From positions 232,203,771 through 232,267,770 of the forward strand of contig NC_073696.1 in NCBI RefSeq assembly GCF_029784165.1: a DNA stretch of 64,000 nt, read 5' to 3'. A model generated the notes under the pieces. It searched no databases. It was not told the DNA's origin and saw only the letters and a list, made by a program, of their open reading frames with translations. Within the stretch, counting starts at the first letter, position 1, and every line of letters begins with the position of its first letter. Origin of the DNA: Wyeomyia smithii. Taxonomy: Eukaryota; Arthropoda; Insecta; Diptera; Culicidae. Shown here piece by piece: positions 56,111 through 64,000 of this stretch. The position numbers and the translations under genes are program-made.

Positions 56111-56620
56111 CAGGACGGCTGGGACCGGAGCCTGACTCGCGGATTTGCGGGTAGCTTAAATGCGCCACTCTTTTTCGAGAGACCACCCACCTTTGTTGTT
56201 CTTGCCCAGCTAATGAGACCCTCCTTATTTCGGGCGGGTTTTGCTTGTTCCAAGATTCCGGCTCTAAAACGGTTCAACCTTACCGGAAACGACTTCGATA
56301 TTCCATCAAACCTTAGAGAAAACTTCCGGGGATGACGAACCGACAACACGATGAAACCGGTTTGGCTTCTACAGGCCGATTATCATCACTGGGAAGATGT
56401 CTCACTTCTGCTGTCTTAGAACGCTTCAGACGTAAAGCCAACCTCGCTCGCTTTTTCAAGACAAAGCAATTAGAATAAAATAAACCAAAAAATATCCAAA
56501 CGCGAAATTGCCTCAAACCAGAAAAATAACTAAAATAGATTGCGATTGAAAAACTATATATTATAGGGGCATTTATATTTAGCAATTAGTACAAAATAAC
56601 TTCACATTGTAATTTTTTCC
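56111..56620. other. Unassigned sequence of moderate GC
   Basis: A 101-codon frame (56030-56335) is open, but I recognise no domain. It could be a piece of an LTR element or of host DNA. Confidence 0.3.
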
Positions 56621-56694
56621 ATTGCGGGGTTCGAACCTCTTTGTTTTATACCTTCTAACCATTTTTCAGTGCTCTATATAACTCGGCTATCGCC
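56621..56694 (-). repeat. tRNA-like sequence (pseudo-tRNA or SINE head)
   Basis: The minus strand has TAGCCGAGTTA (A-box-like, 56679-56689) and GGTTCGAACCCC (perfect B box, 56626-56637) about 45 bp apart, as in a tRNA gene. The acceptor ends do not pair and a clean anticodon stem is missing, so it is not called as a functional tRNA. Confidence 0.4.
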
Positions 56695-56949
56695 GCTATC
56701 GCCGCTATCGATTTGATGCTTTCCCAGGGCAAATATATACAAACTCATTACTCCTATCTACTTAGCTTTTCACACGTGCGTGCGGGGACTGCAGCGATCA
56801 CATCGCTGACCTAGCTAGGATTTCGATTGGTCAGTTTCATCGATTGAGCAAACGGCAAAGAAGAGTAGCCGTGCTATTCAAGCATCCTCAACATGGCTTG
56901 AGTTAAGGTCGGTACATTTAGTCGAAGCGGTACAAAAAAACTAACCGAC

Positions 56950-57034
56950 GACTACGAGTCTCGAACCCTAGAGCTTTTTAGCTTTCGAATGAGGGGAATT
57001 AAACGGTACGATCTACCCTCTCTACCACCGGGGT
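56950..57034 (-). repeat. Second tRNA-like sequence
   Basis: The minus strand has CCGGTGGTAGAGAGGGTAGATCG-like D-arm sequence near 57010-57030 and GGGTTCGAGACT (56957-56968) as B box. The spacing is longer than in a normal tRNA. Probably a tRNA-derived SINE head or decayed tRNA. Confidence 0.35.
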
Positions 57035-57989
57035 GATATGGGTGGAGTTTAATATTTCGATTATCGATCATGCTCCCTGCCTAGCGCGTTGATGACGATC
57101 GGCGCTCTTCCGGTCGTCTGGTCGCTAACCAGGAAATGCCCTTAGACGACGGGATCTCAGGATCTGAAGCGGATCCAAACGTAGAGTTTGCGATGTGTCG
57201 TGAATCTCCAGCGATAAACCTACACCACGAGCACGCATATAAAAGGTTAACGATTTTGCACATCGTTATCTTTCAAGTGGAAATTTTTATTACCTTTGAT
57301 ACGGTTCTTGCACGCACGATATTTGTCACGCACTCACTAAGCCTACTCTGGGAACTATTGACTACTCTGGGAAAAAAATCTAATGTTAGTACTTCCCTAA
57401 TGTGAGACATTTTCACGTAGTTTGAATACCCTTTTAACCACACCGCGGCGTACTAACGAAAAACCACTCAAACTTCTCTCACGATCCAAGAACAAGTGAT
57501 CGAGAAAACTAAGGTTCCCTCAGATAAAAACATGGTTCTAGAAATCATCGTGGCCGGAACTACGTAATAGATCACGAAATTATTACGAAAGTTCCACCCG
57601 AACTCATTGGTGACGGGAGCCACCCCCTAAAGTATTCTCAAGGTATTGATTTCCTACCTCCGAAGTTCGGGTATGACCGAACCGCTTCTCTTTGGAATCT
57701 CGAAACAACTTCTGTCTTCTCAATGCTCATTCCCCGAAAGGGGAGTTTCTACTCCCCTTAACTGTGCCGTCGAACCAACCCGTCTGCGAGTAACAGTGGG
57801 CCCAAAGCCAAATCAAGCATTCAAACGCTTTGCGCGAGATAACTAAAGACGCACACTCACTCTCTTGATAAGGTGAGAACGAAAAGAAGAAAGCTTTTTT
57901 TAAGCTCTTATAAAAGGGGTTGCTCCATGTATTTTTTTTAATTGTAATTGTAAATTAATGAATAACCTGAATTATGGCAATGCTGCAAC
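57035..57989. other. Unassigned sequence
   Basis: Moderate GC, with no gene supported. CTTATAAAAGGGG near 57907 is TATA-like. The stretch 57550-57850 might be a retroelement end, but no matching copy is visible in the window. Confidence 0.3.
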
Positions 57990-58925
57990 CTCTATAGTGG
58001 ACCACCCGCCAGATAAACTCAATTTCAACGAAAAGTGGAGGAATCTTATCCAGTCACGCTGCATCAGAGCCACGAGAAAGATACATAGACTCCTATTCAA
58101 TGTTGAGAAAAATTGAGTTGATTTGACGAGTGGTCCACTATAGGAAAGGGGTCCACTATGGGAAATGAGTCCAAGCCTTGGTGCTACATTCCAAATCGGA
58201 ACTCGACCTTCTATTTATTATACACAGACTCGAACCTACGACAACTGGCTTGTTGGTCCAGCATCGTACCTTGAGACCAACTTGGAGGGTTAGGAAAGGG
58301 GTCTATGTTAATTTACCCAATAAATTCTGATTTATGTAAAGAGAAATTGAGTTAATCTGTCGAGAGATTCACTGTTCCAAAGGGGTCCACTACAGGTTAA
58401 TTTACCCTGAATAAACCGTTATGTAAAGAAAATGTAGTTCTGTGAACTACGATAAATCTTCACTCTGTAATCGACACCAAAACTTAGGGTTTATTAACCT
58501 AGGGTGGACCTTGCTCCTATAGTAAACCACTCGTCGGATTAACTCAATTTCTCTCAACATACTCTTTACATTCTCTTAACATAGTGTAAATTAACTTATA
58601 GTGGACCCCTCCCCTATAGTGAACCACTCTTCAGATAGATTCAACTTTTCCAAAAGTTCCTATGGTGGACCACTTGTCAGATAAACGAAATCTATGCGAA
58701 ACTTCGAGGGATTTTTAAAAAACTTCCATCGGGAAATACTTTATTCAGCCAATATGCATGAGAATCACGAGAATCATATTAAGAGAAATTGAGTTAATCT
58801 GACGAGTGGATCACTGTAGGAGAGGAATCAACTATAAGTTGGTTTACGCTGTACCGTGATTAGTCGATAGACAGGGTAGAATAACCTAGGGTGGACCACT
58901 TTCATCAGTGAACCACTCTGCAGAG
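57990..58925. repeat. Cluster of alternating GTGGACCAC repeats
   Basis: A ~60-bp module (TATAGTGGACCAC, then (C/T)GTCAGAT, then AACTCAATTTCTC) occurs at least five times forward (near 57996, 58515, 58620, 58660, 58890). It occurs at least three times inverted (near 58110-58150, 58345-58400, 58780-58850). Copies are 75-90% similar and separated by AT-rich spacers. No coding capacity. It may be stacked MITE ends or a decayed foldback element. Confidence 0.7.
58222..58290 (-). repeat. tRNA-Val-like SINE head fragment
   Basis: The minus strand reads TTGGTCTCAAGGTACGATGC (D-arm/A box). An anticodon arm CTGGA-CCAACAA-GCCAG with AAC at the anticodon position follows (one stem mismatch), then GTAGGTTCGAGTCT (B box). 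The order and spacing are tRNA-like, but no acceptor stem forms. It lies inside the repeat cluster. Confidence 0.55.
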
Positions 58926-60869
58926 AAGCTGTTTGTATCTATTAAATAAAAATAAGTTGGTGTCTGTATAACGGCTTTTTACTCGAAGTAGACTCAACGG
59001 ATTTGAATGATTCTTTGTGTTTGTTTTGTCTTCATCTTCGACGAGTTGATAGGCCATAAAAATAACAATAATCAACTGATAAAGTTAGAAAAAAATTGAA
59101 ATATATTTTCGGGTTTTCCCGCCTTTTACTCCAAGAACAACGTCATTAGATTACTATGATTGTAGGCTATGACCGGTAGACAAGTTGTTGTAGCGTCGTT
59201 ATTGAGGCGTCGTTGTTGAGTAAACAAGCACCTGTTATTGATTCACGTATTAGGTGATATTCGTTTTCGCTGCCTTCTACACCTTTTCTATCCAAAAGCG
59301 CTCGACATGCATGTGAATACTCTCAACGTGGCTTTGATTTCATTCAAGGGCATATACTTGATAATGTAAATTAAATTTCTGGCTTATTTGAGCAAAGTTG
59401 CATATAATCGTTTTATTTATCTGATAAATAAAAAGAAAGAACAAGAATAACACTACATGTGCGATGATTTAATTTACCATTGGTCGGATCTAATCAATCT
59501 GTTCAATTTTCTCTAAAATGCACACTGACTTAGATCATTGACATTTGCTCATGCTGCAATGATTCTGTTAGCTGGTAAAAGAAACGTGTATTTTTTGTTT
59601 CTCAAAAAACATTGATTTCTGTTCATGTTTCGTTAAATAGGCACTATTGTTTCTACAAATCTCTGGATTTACAATTATTCGTTGAATGTTGAATTGAAAA
59701 CTATAATATTGCGAAGTGTCAATTGCACTGTGCTTAGGCAGCAGATCTGCCTCAAAAATCAGATGAAATATTAATGTCATTAAAGCGAAAATTTCGAAGC
59801 TCCGTGTACCTACCAATTTATCATTTAATTTCAAACGTCTGTATGTACCTTCGCGCTCCGCAGTTGGGTGATATTCGATAATGCCCAAAGCCCTGATAAC
59901 TGGTGGCATTAAACCTAAAATATGCATATTCTCGCATAAACAGCTTTATGTCACATGGTCACGTGAAAAACAATTGGTATCATGTATGTTTGAGAAAAAA
60001 AAGATTCTCGAAAAATGGTTGGCCATTAGGTTTTGCGAGAATTTTTGTTCAGGACAAAACCATGTTGTCAATGGGGCGTACTTAAACGATAGCCTTCATC
60101 TTTTTAAATATTTTATGGAATAGTTCTATGCGATTTTCGGTTTCTGTTGATGCCACTTAAATTCAACGTCGGTTTCTGTTAATTTGTGCTGTGACTGTTT
60201 TTCAAGAAAGAAGAAGACACTGTCGGTATGTAATAAACATAATAGATTAAAAAAAAAATGTGTTTTAGCAAGTAGAATTCGTAGAATTCGAAGTAGAAAG
60301 TAGAGGAGTATTCATACTGGATTCAGTTGGTTTCGAATAATTTTCTTCCACATGTAGTGGGAATGCTTCCTAACGAAGATGCCGCTAAGGGTATTTTATA
60401 AAAGGAATGTTCCCTAATCTACATGATCAAACTGATTCTTGCTTATCTGAAGTTGCCATTGACAAATTTCTGCTGTGGTCGAAGTGTTTTTTGTTCAGAT
60501 GAAGTTGTTGTAAGTGGAATGTTCAAATACTTAACATGCCGTTGAATTAAAATTAAATTCGTTGTTTTTGTTCCAGTTTTGCGAGTTAAGACACGAGTAG
60601 TAGCAGGCAAATATCTTAAATACCAATATAGTTCACTTACGTGAAATTATGAAGACAAATTGAAAATGACAGAAGCGTTAGTCACCTTTTCGACCGCTAG
60701 GTGCGCCACTTCTGATTTTGGTCTACACGACATGCGAAAAAGAGTAACTTTTCACAATAATATTACCCTAATGGGTACACTGAAAAAAATGCACATTTTA
60801 TTGTGAAGTGGACTAGGCCGAATATTTTATAATAGTAAAGTTCGCCTATGTATAAGGCAATCCATGGGT
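58926..60869. other. Unassigned AT-rich region
   Basis: No repeats or genes are recognised, apart from a tentative minus-strand frame at 59568-59927 listed separately. Confidence 0.3.
59568..59927 (-). CDS. Tentative open frame, 119 codons, unidentified
   Basis: The first 40 residues (MHILGLMPPVIRALGIIEYH then PTAEREGTYRRLKLNDKL) have ordinary globular-protein composition, unlike the background. The codons for NDKL are followed by TTG|GTAGGTAC, a fair splice-donor context near 59813. The distal part is AT-rich and reads like intron. It might be a short first coding exon of a host gene, but I recognise no family. It may equally be chance. Confidence 0.15.
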   Translation of the reverse strand: MHILGLMPPVIRALGIIEYHPTAEREGTYRRLKLNDKLVGTRSFEIFALMTLIFHLIFEADLLPKHSAIDTSQYYSFQFNIQRIIVNPEICRNNSAYLTKHEQKSMFFEKQKIHVSFTS

Positions 60870-62406
60870 GGTGTTCCACGGTTTGTAAGTTTGTCGACCT
60901 CCGACAATATTTTGAGTTGTAAAATGGCGACTTCCGGTGACTGGACAACTGCCGAAAATGACCAAATACCACCTAATATGGGTGTTTTTTTAACCAGAAT
61001 AACGCTCAGAGGCCAGAAATTGTCTCCAAATGCCAGTTTGAAACCCAAGATGGCGACTTCCGGTTTCTGAAAAACAGCTGCGAATGACCAAATATGGGTA
61101 TTTCCGCGATTGTTAAGATGCACTGAAGCCACGAATCGACCTCAGACAACATTTTGAATTGTAAGATGACGACTTACAGTGATTGGAAAAGAGACGAAAA
61201 TGACCAAATACCACCTAATATCGATGTTTCTTTAACTAGAATGACGCTAAGAGGCCAGAAATTGTCTCGGAATACCATTTTGAAATCCAAGATGGCGACT
61301 TCCGATATGAGAAACAGCGAGATATGACCAAATACCACCCAATATGGGTATTTCCGAAATCGTGATGATGCACTGAAACCACAAATCGACCTCAGACAAC
61401 ATTTTGAGTTGTAAAATGGCGACTTTTGGTGACTGGAAAACTGCCGAAAATGACACAAAAACAACCAAATATGGGTGTTTCTTTAACCAGAATGATGTTC
61501 AGAGGCCAGAAATTGTCTCCAAATGCCGTTTTGAAATCCAATATGGCGACTTCCCGTTCCTAAACAACAGTGGCAAAAGACCAAATAACACTCATTATGG
61601 GTATTTCCGGGATTGTTATGATCTACTAAAGCTACAAATCGACCTCAGACAACATTATGAATTGTAAAATGACGACTTCCGGTGAATGGGAAACTGCCGA
61701 AAATGACCAAACACCACCCAATATGGGTATTTCTTCAACCAGCCGATTTCCATCCAATATGAGATGCTTCGATACCAGAATGATACACAGGAGCTAGAAT
61801 CGACCACAGACACCATTTTGAATTCTAAGATGGTGACTTCCGGTTTCTGTAAAACAGCCGAAAATGACTAAATAACACCTCTTATTGGTGTTTCTTAAAC
61901 CAGAATGACGCTCAGGGGCCAGAAATTGTCTCCAAATGCCATTTTAAAATCCAGGGTGGTGACTTCCGGTTTCTGGAAAATAGCCTAAAGGGACCAAATA
62001 CCACCCAATATGAGAGTTTCTTTAACCAGAATGATGCATGGAACTAGAAATCAGACACCATTTTGAATTGTCAGATGGCAACTTCTGGGAAACAGCCCAA
62101 TACTACTGCATATGAATATTTCCGTAATCGAAATAATGTATAGAAGCCAAGCATTGACCCTGGACACCATCTTGAATTCGAAGATAACCACTTTCAGTTT
62201 CTGGAAAACAACGAAAATAACTGAATACCACCCAATATGAGTGTTTTCGGAATAGAGATGATTTACTAAAGGCAAAAGTCGAGGATGTTGTCATTCCGAT
62301 AAAACCAATAATTTCAATCGATATAAAAAAAATCGCAAGAAATCAATGAATTTGGAATGGAATGAAACACAAAAATAGGCGGGACGAAGTTTGCCGGGTC
62401 AGCTAG
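60870..62406 (+). mobile_element. Helitron-like element, second copy, with ~122-bp array and CTAG end
   Basis: Ten or so ~120-125-bp units built on 'gatggcgacttccgg' (near 60920, 61050, 61165, 61291, 61414, 61540, 61662, 61830, 61955, 62075), in the same orientation as the array at 46 kb and ending in the same way ('gtcgaggatgttgtcatt', 'aatcgcaagaaatcaatgaa'). The 3' end is GGCGGGACGAAGTTTGCCGGGTCAGCTAG|T. CTAG followed by T, with a small imperfect GGCG...TGCC hairpin about 10 nt upstream, fits a Helitron terminus. The 5' end is not found. No protein is encoded. Confidence 0.6.
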
Positions 62407-63163
62407 TAAATACATAAATATGCTGGTTAAAGCAAAGCTGCAAGTGATGAATACGAAGATCAGAACTCGAGAGCAAAAAATTCGGAGGGATAAAAAAACA
62501 AAAAATACTTTCAAAACGAAGAAAACTAAACTAGTTTTTGCGTAACAGTTGTTATCACTAATTATGTTTGTTTTGTTGAATATCTCTTATATATATAATA
62601 TAATAAAGCTTTTAAACCAATTACAACATTATATGTATCCATACTTAAATTGTTGAATTGATAGAACATTCAAGTGTTATCTAAGCTAAAAGTTGCACAA
62701 CACCATATTCGACTATTAACAACCATTGTGCGGTTTCTCCTTTTATCTTTTCCACGAGGTAATTGAAACATTCATTTAATTGTACATTTCGTGGCCTGAT
62801 TATTGAGCTTGAGCTTGACGGCCGCACATTTCGTAGTTGCTTTCCGTGATGGATCTGAGCTAGTGAAGTTACACAGGGAACCACGTCTATAGCAACTTTG
62901 GTTGGGATTAGTTTACATTTACAAGTCGTGGCCTGATTATTCGAATATTTCTTCTTCGTGCCTCGATAAGCTACATCTATTATATTATCAATATTTAACT
63001 CCCGGAATGGCGTTAGTTTTACATACAAACAATATACGCACGAAATCTACAACAAATATTTTTCTGTGAAAGTATGAAATTGAGTCAACTAAATCTAAAA
63101 TTGAGTAAATTCAGTTTCGTGTGTGAGAATGTCACACGCTCACAGAAATTCAACAACAATGCA
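62407..63163. other. Unassigned sequence with a small direct repeat
   Basis: 'cgtggcctgattattgagc' (near 62790) and 'cgtggcctgattattcgaa' (near 62926) are repeated about 136 bp apart in similar contexts. A minus-strand frame (62681-63028) is open but shows no domain. Confidence 0.35.
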
Positions 63164-63937
63164 CAGTGGTACAGTAAGGCAATGTAGGCGGACATGAGTT
63201 TTTCGATGCGATTTTGTGGTTTTAGAGTAAAATTTTTTTCTAAGAACTTGTTTCTTATACTTAGTCTATTTTTTATGTGCAAATGAAAATTAGGGTGGTC
63301 CTGAAATCGACTAGATAAAAAAACTAACTTTTTCATTTGCAGAAATAAATGTATACATTCATCGGCACTGTTGTAGATCAACTAATTTTAAGCAACTTTC
63401 GGTAGTTCTTCACAATATTTATACAATATTTGTTCTTTCAAATGATACCAAAAAATATTATTTATGTTTGCCCTAAACGGAGACATTAATATTTTAAAAG
63501 GGCCTATTTTTAAAATAGAAATAGTGAAAACTCTTCATCTGTACAATATATCGACAATGTTTTTTCGTCAAAATTGGCGTATTTTTGATTAAAGTTACCG
63601 AAGAAAACTTTGTTTTTAAACTTGAATTGAAAAAATAGAGCGAAAAGACTGTTTTTGGAAACCAAATTTAATGTCTACAAAAAAGTTTTTTCACAAAGTT
63701 ACTTAGAATTAGTTGATCTACAAGTTTGCCAAAGAATGTTTACAATTATTTATGCAAATAAAAACAAGTTAGTTTGTTTTTATTTCGTTGATTTTAGGAC
63801 CACCCTAATTTTCATTTGCACATAAATAGAGGACTATGTATAAAAAACAACTTTTTACAAAAACTATGGCTTTAAACCGCAAACCAAAATCGCAACGAAA
63901 AGCTCATGTCCGCCTAAAATGCCTTACTGTACCACTG
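63164..63937. mobile_element. Palindromic foldback element with nested terminal repeats
   Basis: The outer ends are CAGTGGTACAGTAAGGCA and, inverted, CAGTGGTACAGTAAGGCA, flanked by TGCA on both sides (63160-63163, 63938-63941). Complementarity continues inward through 'ggcggacatgag' and 'ttatgtgcaaatgaaaat' to a second pair, TA|GGGTGGTCCT and AGGACCACCC|TA (63293 and 63805), and beyond to the centre. Total 774 bp, non-coding. The inner TA-flanked GGGTGGTCC pair resembles the ends of the elements at 0.45, 1.9 and 31.5 kb. Confidence 0.85.
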
Positions 63938-64000
63938 TGCAACGAGTTCAGTTACCTTTTTCACCACAAGAGGGGGTGTTCCCTGTTTGTCTTCACGAAA

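Noticed and set aside
56621..56694. Functional tRNA gene
   Set aside because: A and B boxes are present but the acceptor and anticodon stems do not form.

Overview
The window looks like transposon-rich nuclear DNA of a culicine mosquito (Aedes-like). This is an inference from its mix of element families: Jockey-, R1-, RTE- and CR1/L2-like LINEs, Ty1/copia fragments, an ITmD37E-type mariner transposase, hAT elements and many TA-flanked MITEs. The background is AT-rich and holds GC-richer 'host-like' islands. I found no convincing host protein-coding gene. Almost every long open frame is either a mobile-element gene or an artefact of a minisatellite. The window may be intergenic or lie inside a long intron.

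Layout, 0-23 kb: two foldback elements lie side by side (0.45-2.79 kb). A tRNA-headed SINE-like family (called S1 here) follows, with a decayed LINE inserted in it (3.4-6.8 kb). A GC-rich non-coding island spans 9.2-11.5 kb. LINE and copia remnants lie at 11.9-12.5 kb, and a 170-bp 5'-truncated copy of the Jockey element at 13.7 kb. An S1 copy, a mariner pseudogene split by a hAT-like element with an 8-bp target duplication, and a MITE follow (15.3-19.6 kb). Another S1 copy is at 21 kb.

23-34 kb: host-like sequence, then a 2.5-kb array of an 11-bp minisatellite (25.4-28.0 kb), then host-like sequence with promoter-like signals. After that comes a 3.2-kb unclassified transposon (30.27-33.43 kb) with 38-bp terminal inverted repeats, an apparent 9-bp target duplication and a large nested foldback element.

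34-43 kb: a graveyard of copia, R1, RTE and CR1/L2-like pieces. The best-resolved nest is an R1 endonuclease split by a hAT element (perfect 8-bp duplication), which itself carries an RTE fragment. A further S1 copy is split by an RTE 3' fragment with a 12-bp duplication.

43-64 kb: host-like sequence, then a Helitron-like element with a ~122-bp internal tandem array (45.7-47.3 kb; a second copy at 60.9-62.4 kb). Next is an unclassified repeat with a CA tract and a hairpin. A structurally complete Jockey-clade retrotransposon (48.54-52.96 kb, minus strand) has both ORFs open, a poly(A) tail, a 14-bp target duplication, and an initiator plus DPE-type core promoter at its 5' end. Then come small TIR elements, a second mariner relic, three tRNA-like sequences, a cluster of alternating GTGGACC-type repeats, and a palindromic foldback element near the right edge.

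The only gene set likely to act together is the Jockey pair: ORF1 nucleic-acid chaperone and ORF2 endonuclease/reverse transcriptase. The rest records successive insertion and decay, with at least four clear nesting events.
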